Positions 35,201 to 43,571 are shown, counted from the stretch's first letter. The stretch: 64,000 bases of DNA from Gemmatimonadota bacterium (GCA_027623325.1 JAQBXY010000003.1:62001-126000); one strand, 5' to 3'. Numbers and translations are program-made. Notes: generated from the letters alone by a model not told the origin.

Positions 35201-37142
35201 CTGCGCGGCGTTCGACATCGAGCGGCTGGGCAGCCTGGTCTTGAATGGCGAAGACGTAGATCGTCGCCTCAGGAACCCCGTTGTGGCCCACCTCATACGG
35301 CTTCATTGCGATGACCCGCAGCCCCGCGGCTTCAAGAATCGGCATGAAATCCGAAAGCACGAGGCGCTCGCCGTAGAGGAACAACTTGAGTTCGGTCACG
35401 CCGGTAACACCGGCGACCGCAACCTCCTCTCCACGATTCGTCAGGCGAATCGAGATCGCGCGATCCTCGACCGCCATGGCCTCGAGTTCACCGATGTCGG
35501 CGACCGCGACATCGGGCTCCGTCGCCGCTTGGTACTCCCTGCTCAACGCGTCGCCATAGTGGAGCGCGAGCTGGCGAGCCTCGTCGGCGGGCCAGATCTC
35601 CTCGAGCCCATCCTGGACCAGGTCGGCCCAGGTGCGGATGAGTTCCGCTACGGTCTGTTCGAGTTCCGGAACCGAAACCGATCGCACGCGATCCGCATCA
35701 GCGCTCAGGTAAAAGTGCAGACGGGCCTGGCTCCCCTCACCAAGCGCGAGGTGATAGTTGAGAACTTCGCCCTCGTACGACTCGACCAGCATGCGTTCGA
35801 TCGTCTTGCGCACAGTGCCCGAGAAGCGATCACGGGGGATGATGACCATGATCGACAAGCCCCGATGCAGCGGGTCCTCTCGCAGACTCACCCTGACATC
35901 GGTCGCGCTGAACGCGGTCAGGACGGTCCGGACGTCCTGCCCGACCTCTTCTGCCGAAGAGAGGAACAGCTCCTCCTTGGGCAGAGAGTTGAAGATCGTG
36001 ATGATCTCCTTGTAGTCGTGTGACCCCTGTCGCACTCCAGCCGCCGCCAACGTCATGGCAAGCTTCTGGCGCAAGATCGGGATGTTTTCGGCGGCCTCCG
36101 CGTAGGCCTTGGATGTGAACAGCCCAATGAAGCGGTGTTCGCCCAGGACCTTTCCTTCCGCGGACAGCTTCTTGACGCCCACGTAGTCCATACGTGCACG
36201 CCGATGGACCGTAGACTCGGCGTTGGTCTTGTTGATGATGAGGACCGGCCCGGTCAACGCGAGTTGCCGCATACCAACGTCTAGTTGCGAGACCGGCACG
36301 GGCTCGGCGAACCGCGAGTCTCCTTCATTACGCAGCAGACCGAGTCCTGAGCCTGGCTCGACCAAGACACTCTGTTCGTTCTCGGCCTCACCCTCGACGA
36401 GGTTGTACGCACGATATCCGAGGAAAACAAAGCCCCCCTCCTGAAGCCAACGCAGGAAGTGCTGGATCTCCTCGAACTCTTCTCTGCGGTCCGGAATTCG
36501 ATCCGCGTTCTCCCCTACCGCTTCGATCACGACCCCGACGGCCTCGATCATCGGCTTGAAGTCATCCGTAGCCCGCACGACGTCCTGAAGGCGTTCGGTC
36601 AGTTCACGCTCGACGAGAGCCCGCCTTTCGGGGTCATCGACGAATCCAACCTCGCAGTGGACGATGGACTCTTTTGATCCGCCGTCACTCGGGGGGCGCA
36701 CCGCCGTGACTCGTCCCTCGGAATCCCGCTCGACGTCGAGCATGGGGTACACCATGCGCTCCGTCGACAGGTCCTGTAGACCGAGGTAGGCACGAATCGA
36801 GTCGATGATGAACGGGCGCTCGCTCACATTCGTCCGAATCACCGTCACCGGGGCTTCCCACCCCTCGGAGTCCATGTCCGGGTTCGTAACAGAGACGTCG
36901 ACCCGATAGGGCCGCGACTGTTCGAGAAAACGGAACGTGCCGAGCGTCATCTGAGCCAGATCGGCCAACGTGCGCTTGCGAAACAACTCGTCCGGAGCCC
37001 GAGAGAGGAAGATTCGGGCGAAGGCGAGTAAGCGATCGGCTTCGGGACCGTCGATCAGCGTTTCCAGCTGTCGACAGACCGTGCCGACGTTCGGCAGGTC
37101 CTCGCGGACCCGGCGGTGAGCCGCTTCCGATACGTCACTCAT
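32202..37142 (-). CDS. gdhB: NAD-specific glutamate dehydrogenase, large (about 180 kDa) type
   Basis: 1646 residues, the size of the large bacterial NAD-glutamate dehydrogenases. It oxidises glutamate to 2-oxoglutarate and ammonia. Visible landmarks are the long N-terminal ACT-like regulatory half (FVFLGYRAY, about residue 240), the catalytic VPGGSKGGF loop near residue 865, SGDVFGNGMLLS, the GGIGTYVKHRTETD segment and NLGFTQRARVEF. The family is usually allosterically regulated; the large N-terminal region is consistent with that. The ATG at 37142 is followed downstream, with no gap, by the pilin cluster, and the gene is divergent from the YhaO-like nuclease. Confidence 0.95.
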   Translation of the reverse strand: MSDVSEAAHRRVREDLPNVGTVCRQLETLIDGPEADRLLAFARIFLSRAPDELFRKRTLADLAQMTLGTFRFLEQSRPYRVDVSVTNPDMDSEGWEAPVTVIRTNVSERPFIIDSIRAYLGLQDLSTERMVYPMLDVERDSEGRVTAVRPPSDGGSKESIVHCEVGFVDDPERRALVERELTERLQDVVRATDDFKPMIEAVGVVIEAVGENADRIPDRREEFEEIQHFLRWLQEGGFVFLGYRAYNLVEGEAENEQSVLVEPGSGLGLLRNEGDSRFAEPVPVSQLDVGMRQLALTGPVLIINKTNAESTVHRRARMDYVGVKKLSAEGKVLGEHRFIGLFTSKAYAEAAENIPILRQKLAMTLAAAGVRQGSHDYKEIITIFNSLPKEELFLSSAEEVGQDVRTVLTAFSATDVRVSLREDPLHRGLSIMVIIPRDRFSGTVRKTIERMLVESYEGEVLNYHLALGEGSQARLHFYLSADADRVRSVSVPELEQTVAELIRTWADLVQDGLEEIWPADEARQLALHYGDALSREYQAATEPDVAVADIGELEAMAVEDRAISIRLTNRGEEVAVAGVTGVTELKLFLYGERLVLSDFMPILEAAGLRVIAMKPYEVGHNGVPEATIYVFAIQDQAAQPLDVERRAALLSDTILAARAGDVVSDSLNALVVSAGLHWREVDVLRGFAGYAFQVGMVPSRLALPNALVQYPGIARELFDLFKLKFDPASGLSREQRLAAISDVRAAFNGSLRSVSLLADDRALRRLDEVIRISVRTNYFRRGGREPNQRSGGVPYISYKFLVGNLERVRPTELLFEVWVHSSRMEGVHLRGSTVARGGIRWSDRPDDFRIEIHGLVDTQMVKNAVIVPGGSKGGFITRVIPSDPEERFEEAKRQYQTLIRGLLDLTDNIEAGVTVAPPDVVAYDPPDPYLVVAADKGTATFSDMANAVSAEYGFWLDDAFASGGSNGYDHKAVGITARGGWECVKRHFRENGKDIQTEPFTVAGIGDMSGDVFGNGMLLSEQIRLIAAFDHRHVFIDPDPDPATTFAERSRIFALGRSSWDDYDRALLSEGGMIISRGAKEVALTPQALRALGISEADEAPTDGEALIRSVLKAPVELLWNGGIGTYVKHRTETDAAAGDPSNDAVRVDANELRCDVVGEGGNLGFTQRARVEFSLLGGRINTDAIDNAGGVDMSDHEVNLKILLAPAVASGQISVERRNVLLEELTESVAELVLDNNRSQSLAISLDELRSKENLEDFRDLMFALEKMGELDRAAEGLPSTDVLLERRDRGQAMARPELCVLLAYSKLSLKTRLLASSLPDDPVTESYLLGYFPIAATIAAGQANLASHRLRREIITAQITNDLVGLMGAGFVTRIMRDTGRTAEEVVRAWLVASRLGDHRALLGQMAEQASGLNARVSYRWLLGLARVLERTTRWVLRNVEPEASPARIVDQNLGGLAKLREAFGDFVRGEERTLFEARVREIQEVGADGGFSRRLITLRFLDQLLEILEIARETGADPVATAHAYYQASEAFEVPWLRRHVFSAAKNDQWEVRAAQALSDDLSRAHRKVAVGLVRASAEKGAASPVDEDVASLKGREASRYIGIIEELKLEESIGLAAASVAARELGRVADRLGRRPGQEDRR

Positions 37143-37285
37143 ATTTGTGCGGGCACAAGTGCCTGGCGGGGCACAAGGAGAGAGTAGAGAGACAAGTACT
37201 GTACGTTACCGGAGAACGGTTTGGCGGGGAACCGGATAGGCCCCCGATCGCGCTGCTTTTCATACTTCGGCTGCTATTTTGCCCC

Positions 37286-38536
37286 ATGCGCTTCGTCCAC
37301 GTCGCCGACATCCACCTCGACACCTCCTTCGCGGGCCGCTCGGAAGCGGTGCGCAGGCGCCTCCGTGAGGCCTCCCGGGAGGCCTTCGGCAGGGCGGTGG
37401 ATCTGGCAATCCGCGAGGACGTGAACGCATTCTTGATCGGCGGCGACCTGTTCGATGGAGATCGACTTTCTTTCCAAACCGAACGCTTTCTGCTCGAACA
37501 AACTGCCCGACTCGGCGATCACGGTGTCACCGTCGTCTACGCGACGGGCAACCATGATCCCGGTTCCCCCGAAAAGGGCCCCCGCCCTCTCCCCTGGCCG
37601 AAGTGTGTGCGCGTTGCACCGGACGCGACACCTCGGCGTTTCCTGATCCAGGACCGCTCGGGAGAGCCCGTCGGGTACGTGACGGCAGTGGGACACGCGA
37701 CCGCGCAGGAGAGGGACGATCTTTCGCGCACGTTGCCACGACCCGAGGGGGATCTGCCCGAGGTCGGCCTCCTTCACACACAGGTGCATTCGTCCATCGG
37801 CGCCCGCGACCACCACCCGTATGCCCCGTCCGAACTGACCTACCTACTTCGGGCCGGATACGACTATTGGGCGCTCGGCCACGTGCACGTGCGACAGGAA
37901 CTGTCTGCGGACCCGCCGATCTGGTACTCCGGCAGCCTGCAGGGCAAGAGTCACGCAGACCGCGGGGAGCGCGGGGCTCTCCTCGTCGATCTGTCGGCAC
38001 GGGCCGCTCCCGCCATCACGTTCCGATCGCTCGCCCCGGTGCGTTGGGACACCCTCGAGGTCGACCGGCTCGAGGGCATCACATCGCTCGACGAACTCGA
38101 ACGACACGTGCAAGTAGCGTGGCGCGCGGCCCGCACGGCCGACCCAGGCGGAAACGGAACGGAGTGGATGGCTCGCGTCGTATTGAACGGCCCCTGCCCA
38201 CTCTGGGCGGAGCTTCGTACCGCTGAAGACCGCAACCTGCTCGCTGGCGAGCTCCGCGAGATTCTCGGCGTCCTCGACGTCGCTTGCGTTACCGACGGAG
38301 TGCATCCGGTAGTGTCGATCGCCGAGCACCGACTGCGGACCGACGTTCTCGGCGAAGTCCTTCGACTGACGGAAGCAGTTCGCCAGGGAGACGAGCGGCT
38401 CTCGCAGCTAGATCGCAGCACCCTGGTCGGATTCACGTCAGACGACTCCGTCGAACTCGGAAGTTATGTGCGACGGCTCCTGGAAGGCGCGGAAGGTGAA
38501 CTCGCCGCTCGCTTGTTCGAGGATGGCTCTTCGTGA
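37286..38536 (+). CDS. YhaO-like (SbcD family) DNA repair exonuclease
   Basis: 416 residues. Calcineurin-like phosphoesterase metal motifs are in order: HVADIHLD, GGDLFDGD, ATGNHD, LLHTQVH and GHVHVR. A C-terminal domain of the kind that contacts the ATPase partner follows. The ATG at 37286 starts exactly at the family N terminus (MRFVHVADIHLD); the open frame to 37145 is not supported. It overlaps the YhaN-like ATPase gene by four bases, a pairing equivalent to Mre11-Rad50/SbcD-SbcC and likely to process DNA ends. Confidence 0.92.
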   Translation: MRFVHVADIHLDTSFAGRSEAVRRRLREASREAFGRAVDLAIREDVNAFLIGGDLFDGDRLSFQTERFLLEQTARLGDHGVTVVYATGNHDPGSPEKGPRPLPWPKCVRVAPDATPRRFLIQDRSGEPVGYVTAVGHATAQERDDLSRTLPRPEGDLPEVGLLHTQVHSSIGARDHHPYAPSELTYLLRAGYDYWALGHVHVRQELSADPPIWYSGSLQGKSHADRGERGALLVDLSARAAPAITFRSLAPVRWDTLEVDRLEGITSLDELERHVQVAWRAARTADPGGNGTEWMARVVLNGPCPLWAELRTAEDRNLLAGELREILGVLDVACVTDGVHPVVSIAEHRLRTDVLGEVLRLTEAVRQGDERLSQLDRSTLVGFTSDDSVELGSYVRRLLEGAEGELAARLFEDGSS

Positions 38537-41178
38537 AGATCGAGCGCATTCAAATCGGTGCTTTCGGGCGGCTGACAGATCTCGATTCGGGGCCCACACC
38601 CCTCGACTCACTCGTGGTCGTGGTCGGGCCGAACGAAGCGGGAAAGTCGACACTCTTTCGGTTCTTGACCACAGCGCTCTATGGCTTTCACCCGGCGTCT
38701 CGCGATCGGAACCCACACGTCCCGTGGGGTGCTGAGGAGGCCGGCGGCGAAGTTCATCTGAGGTTGGACGGGGGAAGCTGCGCCCGGGCAGAACGCCGCC
38801 TTCGCTCGACAGCGTGGGGCAGGCTCACGGTCGATGGGCATGCTCGAGACCTCCGGAATCAACCCCTCCCCTGGGTCGAGCACATTCCCCGTTCCGTTTT
38901 TCGACAGGTCTTCGCCGTGACACTCGCCGATCTGGCCGGCCTGGACGAGGAAACGTGGGCTCGCATCCAGGATCGTGTGCTCGGGTCGATGGGTGCGGCC
39001 GACCTGCGTCCGGCCCGTGTGGTCGCCGAGACACTCGAAAAGGAAGCCGCCGAGATCTGGCGCCCGTCCCGGCGCGGAAACCAGCGACTTCGCGACCTGC
39101 AGGAAGAAATTCGGGCGCTCAGGGCGCGCCGCACCGGTGCGCTAGAGCGTGATCGCTCGATCCGAGCCCTCATCGGGGAACGCGAGAATCTCGACGTGCG
39201 CCTGGGTGAAATGCGCGGCGAGCGACAACGAGATCGGGTCACGGTGGAGCGCGTGCAGGAATTGCTTCCGCTCAAGAGGCAGGTCGATCGGATCCAGGCT
39301 CTGCGCGTGGAAGGCGGTGAACGAGCAGCACTCCGCGATCTGCCCGACGACCCGAAGGGCCGGCTGGCGAGCCTCGAAGCCGATTCGGAACGGCTGGGGC
39401 GCAAAGTCGCGGCGCTCGACCGTGACCTTGCAGAGCCGATGGAGGTCCAGGCTCGCTTCGATGCCACGGCGAGGTCGATCCTCGCTCGGAGGGATCGGAT
39501 CGCACCCTTCCTGACCCGGGTGGAGAGTCTGGAGCCCGACCGACTGCGGGTGACCGAGCTGAGGAACGAACTCTCCGAACTCGAACACCGCCGGCGGGAC
39601 GCCGTGAATCAGATCTTGTCGGGTCCGTGCGACGAAGCCGTGCAAGGGGCGATCTCCGCGTTGTCCCTGGACCTTTTGAAGGACCGGATCAGCCGGCTCG
39701 GACGACGAGCCGGCGAGCACCCGAGGGCATCGAGGGCCCTCATCGGCTCGTGGAGGCCGGCTGCCCTGTTCGGGGCGCTTGGAGTCGGGTTGGTCGGCTG
39801 GGGTCTCTTCGGCGGCCCGGCCGGCGCGCTGATCGTAGGTGCCGCGTCACTGGCCGTCGGCTCTACCCTGGGACTTCTCCGCCTCCAGACGGCACGCGCG
39901 GCGCCCCCGGACCCCATGACGGAATCGACGGCTACCCTCGGCGGCCTTCAGGCGCAGGTCGTCTCCATGCTCACCGGTATTCCCGTTCGGGAGGAGTACC
40001 TGCAGCCTCCCGGCGACGCCGTGGCATCGGGCCTCGAGCGCATCCAAAGACTGCTCCACGACGAACGAGAGATGACCGGGGCACTTCGACGCGCCTCGGA
40101 ACGGCTCGCCGCATTGGATGTCGCAGCCGCAGAGATCGCCACGGAACTCGGCGAGCACGCACCCGTGGATGCACGGACGCTCTCCCTCCATCTGGATCGA
40201 GCGTTGAGGGAGGCCGAGCGGACTCGGGACGCGGCCGCTAGTGCAGCTCGCGAGCAAGCTAGACTCGGGAGAGAGCGGGAAGCCGTCGTCGCGGAAACGG
40301 CCACCGTACAGGACCTCACCCTGGCGCTCAGGGAACGGCTTGATGCCTTCCGGCAGCCAGCCGATCCAACGGGCCTCGAGACGGCTCAAAGGCGCCTCGA
40401 AGCACACGCCCGGGCAGACCGGATCGAGGAGGAACTAGAGAGGGCCCACTCCACTGTGCGCGACATTCAACAGCGACTCCTGGACGTAGAGCAGCAGGCG
40501 TCCTGGTCCGTGACGGAGGACGAACTCGCACGTACTCGCGTACGAATCGATGAGTACGAGACCGAGATCGAGACGCTCATCGCGCGCACCCAGGCACTCG
40601 ATCGGGATGCCGCCCACCTTCGCGAGATGGAGACCGTTGACGCGGTGGACAGCGAAGTCGCCAGCCTACAGGAGACCGAGAGCCAGCTCGCGTTTGAACG
40701 CGACCGCAAATGGCTACTGGCCCGTCTCGTTCGGGAGGCTGATCGTCGTTTTCGAGAAGAGCACCAGCCCGATCTACTTCGGCGGGCCTCTTCCTATCTC
40801 GAACATCTGACCGGCGGACGGTACGACCGTCTTTTCATCGACGAAGACGGAGACGCAGATCTCTTCCAAATCGTCGGACCAGGGATTCCGGCGCCGATCC
40901 CACTCGCCAGCCCCATCTCGACCGGTACCTTGGAACAGGCCTACTTGAGCCTGCGGCTGGCGATCGTGGATCACCTCGACCAGGGGAACGAGCGTCTTCC
41001 TCTGTTCATCGACGAAGCTTTCGTGAATTGGGATGATGAACGTCGAGATCGGGGACTCGAAGTGCTTGGACGCATTTCCGCATCCCGTCAGGTCTTCGCC
41101 TTCACCTGCCACCCCGAGATGGCCACCCGGCTCGAAGGACTCGGTGGCCGAGTCCTTCGGCTCGATCGGGACTCGTGA
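38533..41178 (+). CDS. YhaN-like (Rad50/SbcC-type) AAA ATPase
   Basis: 881 residues from a GTG overlapping the nuclease stop (GTGA). An N-terminal ATPase half has Walker A GPNEAGKST at about residue 34. Long coiled coils (about 190-330 and 500-730) flank a central hydrophobic hairpin (about 410-450, ALIGSWRPAALFGALGVGLVG onward) that could insert in a membrane. The C-terminal half has a STGTLEQAYLSLRLA signature and the Walker B LPLFIDEAF. It lacks a zinc hook between the coils, as YhaN proteins do. It works with the YhaO-like nuclease; the hydrolase that follows overlaps it too. Confidence 0.9.
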   Translation: MKIERIQIGAFGRLTDLDSGPTPLDSLVVVVGPNEAGKSTLFRFLTTALYGFHPASRDRNPHVPWGAEEAGGEVHLRLDGGSCARAERRLRSTAWGRLTVDGHARDLRNQPLPWVEHIPRSVFRQVFAVTLADLAGLDEETWARIQDRVLGSMGAADLRPARVVAETLEKEAAEIWRPSRRGNQRLRDLQEEIRALRARRTGALERDRSIRALIGERENLDVRLGEMRGERQRDRVTVERVQELLPLKRQVDRIQALRVEGGERAALRDLPDDPKGRLASLEADSERLGRKVAALDRDLAEPMEVQARFDATARSILARRDRIAPFLTRVESLEPDRLRVTELRNELSELEHRRRDAVNQILSGPCDEAVQGAISALSLDLLKDRISRLGRRAGEHPRASRALIGSWRPAALFGALGVGLVGWGLFGGPAGALIVGAASLAVGSTLGLLRLQTARAAPPDPMTESTATLGGLQAQVVSMLTGIPVREEYLQPPGDAVASGLERIQRLLHDEREMTGALRRASERLAALDVAAAEIATELGEHAPVDARTLSLHLDRALREAERTRDAAASAAREQARLGREREAVVAETATVQDLTLALRERLDAFRQPADPTGLETAQRRLEAHARADRIEEELERAHSTVRDIQQRLLDVEQQASWSVTEDELARTRVRIDEYETEIETLIARTQALDRDAAHLREMETVDAVDSEVASLQETESQLAFERDRKWLLARLVREADRRFREEHQPDLLRRASSYLEHLTGGRYDRLFIDEDGDADLFQIVGPGIPAPIPLASPISTGTLEQAYLSLRLAIVDHLDQGNERLPLFIDEAFVNWDDERRDRGLEVLGRISASRQVFAFTCHPEMATRLEGLGGRVLRLDRDS

Positions 41179-42029
41179 CCAGATCTCTACCCCTCTACGT
41201 CTCCGAGGTTGAGGCGTTCGGGGATCGAGCCCCGAAGGGGGCGCCGGGCGAGACCTTCCTGCTCCTCCATGGCTACGGCGGCTCGTCGTTCACCTGGAGA
41301 TTCTGGGCACAGGCACTCGCCGCGAGAGGGCGGGTCATCCTCGTCGACATGAAGGGATTCGGCGAGGCCCCAAAGCCAGATGACGGGCGCTACGGACCGG
41401 AGGAGTTGGCTGCACTTGTCGTCGAGTACCTCGAGCAGCACGACCTGCGTCGACTGACGCTGATCGGCCACTCCCTCGGGGGCGGCGTATCCCTGCTCGC
41501 GACGCTGGCCTTGATGGACCGCGGCAGCGGGCGGATCGAGCGACTCGTCCTGGTCGCCTCAGCGTCGTACCGGCAGCGCTTACCCCCCTTCGTGGCGTTG
41601 GCCCGTTGGCCGAGGCTCAGTGCCGTTCTGCTTCGGATCGTGGGGGCTCGCCGCGTGATACGTCGGGTCCTCCGAGCGATCGTCCACGATCGCAGGTCAG
41701 TCACGGAAGATCAGGTTCGAGCCTACGCCCGTTCGCTCGAGTCAGCCGATGGCGTCCGCGCAGCGCTCGACGCTGGTCGCCAGATCGTGCCGGCGTCGAT
41801 CGACGAGCTGGCCGCACGGTTCCGGGAGATCGACATACCGACACTCGTCTTGTGGGGCCGCCAGGATCGTGTGGTACCCCTCTCGAACGGCCGCCGTCTC
41901 GCGGCCGAGCTCCCCCAGGCCACCCTCACGATTCTCGACGAATGCGGGCACCTGCCTCCCGAGGAGCTACCGGAGGAGTCGCTGGCCGCGCTCGAGAACT
42001 TTCTGGACGATCATCCCTTGGCGGAGTGA
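41175..42029 (+). CDS. Alpha/beta hydrolase
   Basis: 284 residues with the canonical fold. Oxyanion region LLLHGYGGSS, nucleophile Ser100 in GHSLGG, acid in LWGRQDRVVPL and histidine in DECGHLPPEE. No signal peptide. The cap domain is a helical insert around residues 130-200. Substrate is unknown; MhpC-like esterase or C-C hydrolase chemistry is typical. The GTG start overlaps the ATPase stop (GTGA), so it is translationally linked to the YhaO/YhaN pair, though a functional link is not obvious. Its end faces the OsmC-like gene. Confidence 0.88.
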   Translation: MTRSLPLYVSEVEAFGDRAPKGAPGETFLLLHGYGGSSFTWRFWAQALAARGRVILVDMKGFGEAPKPDDGRYGPEELAALVVEYLEQHDLRRLTLIGHSLGGGVSLLATLALMDRGSGRIERLVLVASASYRQRLPPFVALARWPRLSAVLLRIVGARRVIRRVLRAIVHDRRSVTEDQVRAYARSLESADGVRAALDAGRQIVPASIDELAARFREIDIPTLVLWGRQDRVVPLSNGRRLAAELPQATLTILDECGHLPPEELPEESLAALENFLDDHPLAE

Positions 42030-42083
42030 CGCAGCCTCGACTCCACGCCGTGGGCCGAGGACGATGTCTGCCTCGTCGGCGTC

Positions 42084-42542
42084 CTACGCGAACTCCACCG
42101 ACCAGCTCACCGCCACCGAATCCTTGATCGACTGAGCCGTCGGACACTTGCTCACATGAGTCTCCAAAGCCCGATCGACCTTGTCCTTCGGGGCCTCCGG
42201 GGGTAACCGCAGCGTGTAGTGCACATGGATCTTCGTCAGCAGAATGATCCGGTCCACGACCTCGTTCGTGCCTTCCGCAGTGCAGCTGATGGCATCATTG
42301 GCCATCGGGATCCCGCGCACCTCCAGTGCGCCATTGAGAGTCCCGAGTAGTCAAGCAGCGGCGGCAGCCACCAGGTAGTCGACGGGAAGCGGCAGGTCTG
42401 GCGCCGAATCGAGGCCATAATGTGCCTTGATGGGGCCATGGACTCCGAAGTCGAGAGTTGTGCCATCCTCGAGGGTACCCCGGCGCTGGAGGCCATCGAC
42501 CTTCACTACGCTGGAGCGGGTGATATAGAGCGGATCACTCAT
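42084..42542 (-). CDS. OsmC-like protein with in-frame TGA: probable selenoprotein
   Basis: 152 residues if the TGA at 42353-42351 is read as selenocysteine (position 64). Before it: MSDPLYITRSSVVKVDG ... PVDYLVAAAAA. After it, in the same frame: LLGTLNGALEVRGIPMANDAISC ... CPTAQSIKDSV to a TAG stop at 42084. In OsmC/Ohr proteins this position, at the start of the central helix, is the peroxidatic cysteine; Cys133 (SKCPTAQS) is the second catalytic cysteine and is intact. So Sec64 and Cys133 would form the redox pair that reduces organic peroxides. A SECIS-like hairpin follows the TGA at the right distance. The ATG at 42542 overlaps the upstream small gene's stop (ATGAGTGA), fixing the start. 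The alternative is a TGC/TGT to TGA nonsense change or error. Confidence 0.75.
42306..42345 (-). promoter_or_regulatory. Bacterial SECIS-like hairpin downstream of the OsmC TGA
   Basis: Reading 5' to 3' after TGA, an outer stem CGGGA (bases +6 to +10) pairs with UCCCG (+41 to +45). The inner stem GCGCAC (+20 to +25) pairs perfectly with GUGCGC (+31 to +36), leaving apical loop UGGAG. A G in the first two loop bases and a loop 16-37 bases from the UGA are the known bacterial SECIS requirements, and both are met. The hairpin lies within the coding region, as SelB-dependent elements do. Confidence 0.65.
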
Positions 42543-42792
42543 GACGTTCTTCATCTCCTGAAGTCTCGGTGTCGGACGGTCCCTCCCCGTACTCGGCCCA
42601 GGGGTCAGCCGAGCGTTCATGTCCGGAGCACCGGATCACGGGTAACGGAGGATAGCGCCGGAAGTTAGAGTCGGTACTGGCCAGCTCACAAAGATAGAAG
42701 CGGGAGCCTCTTCGATTTCCGGTGAGCCGGTGATGCACGCAGTCGCCGCACAGCCCTGCGGGATGACCGCGCCCCTCGATGCGCGGGCTCAA
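42535..42792 (-). CDS. Small cysteine-rich protein, 85 residues
   Basis: An uncharacterised small family that I recognise by pattern only: GLCGDCVHHRL, then RGSRFYLCELASTD, then RYPPLPVIRCSG. The two CxxC-like cysteines and two later cysteines suggest a small zinc-binding or redox fold. The best start is a TTG at 42792 overlapping the TGA of the YfiH-type gene (TTGA); no ATG is available. Its stop lies inside the OsmC start (ATGAGTGA). Tight overlaps on both sides make it part of a three-gene operon. The acidic tail (after residue 65) is probably disordered. Confidence 0.65.
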   Translation of the reverse strand: MSPRIEGRGHPAGLCGDCVHHRLTGNRRGSRFYLCELASTDSNFRRYPPLPVIRCSGHERSADPWAEYGEGPSDTETSGDEERHE

Positions 42793-43571
42793 GATCGAAT
42801 CCCCACATACCCGACCTGACGGCCCGCGTCTCCGCCCCGGTGCGAGAATAGCGCGCTGTCCGAGCAACGTGTGCAGTGGGTCGAAACGCTCACTCTTTCG
42901 GCATCGACCCCAAGGGCGACAGCACGCTGGCCGAGAGCGGCGCGCAGGTCGATGGGCGTCGGACGATCCGGAGTCGACTGTCCGAGCGCCTCGAAGACTT
43001 CCGGCCCGACTTCATAACAGTCCCCGCAGATAGACGGGCCGAGATGGATATACACATCGGCCGTATCAGTACCGAACCTGGTGGCCATGGCTTCGATGCT
43101 ACGTTCCAGCACTCCTTCGGCCGCCCCGCGCCACCCCGCATGCACCGCGGCCACGGCCCGCTGGGAAGCGTCCACGACGAACACAGGCACACAGTCCGCG
43201 ATCGTCACGCCGAGCAGGACTCCCGGTTCCCGAGTCATGTGTCCGTCGCATGCGCCGACGATCGAGAGTCCGGTAGCGGTCCCACCATGCACCCGCACCT
43301 CCGAGCCATGCACCTGCCGGGAGTGCATGACGCACGTCGCACCGGTTGCCACCCGGAGCTCTTCCCAGTTGACGAGTACCTCCGCCTCGGCAGTCCCTCC
43401 GCTGAACAGTCCGAGATCGAAGGGACGGCCAGCCCCGCCGCGAGTTGTCGTCCCCTGTACGAGCCACGGGAACTCGTCGAGCCACCCCGGGTGCACGAGC
43501 GCGGGTGGGCGCGCGACGGGGATCTCCCGAATGCGGGCGAATGAGCGGGGCGGTAGGGAGTCAGTGGTCAC
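42789..43571 (-). CDS. pgeF: YfiH/PgeF-type multicopper-like (laccase-domain) protein
   Basis: 260 residues from the GTG at 43571. Family motifs: MHSRQVHGSEV, TIADCVPVFV, AVHAGWRGAAEGVLE and STHCTRCSDSALFSHR. The conserved Cys and His residues bind a metal. Relatives act on purine nucleosides (phosphorylase/adenosine deaminase) or edit peptidoglycan precursors, while older annotations say polyphenol oxidase. The start is uncertain: an in-frame GTG at 43613 is equally weak. It is divergent from the 2-oxoglutarate dehydrogenase gene and heads an operon with the small cysteine-rich gene and the OsmC-like gene. Confidence 0.88.
   Translation of the reverse strand: MTTDSLPPRSFARIREIPVARPPALVHPGWLDEFPWLVQGTTTRGGAGRPFDLGLFSGGTAEAEVLVNWEELRVATGATCVMHSRQVHGSEVRVHGGTATGLSIVGACDGHMTREPGVLLGVTIADCVPVFVVDASQRAVAAVHAGWRGAAEGVLERSIEAMATRFGTDTADVYIHLGPSICGDCYEVGPEVFEALGQSTPDRPTPIDLRAALGQRAVALGVDAERVSVSTHCTRCSDSALFSHRGGDAGRQVGYVGIRS

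Noticed and set aside
33552-36023. Long plus-strand open frames opposite the glutamate dehydrogenase gene
   Set aside because: The minus strand encodes a full 1646-residue recognised enzyme; the plus frames are composition artefacts.
42351-42353. Treating the OsmC TGA as an ordinary stop giving two short genes
   Set aside because: The same frame continues through the whole domain, the stop falls at the catalytic cysteine, and a SECIS-like hairpin follows; a plain pseudogene would not predict these together, though it is not excluded.
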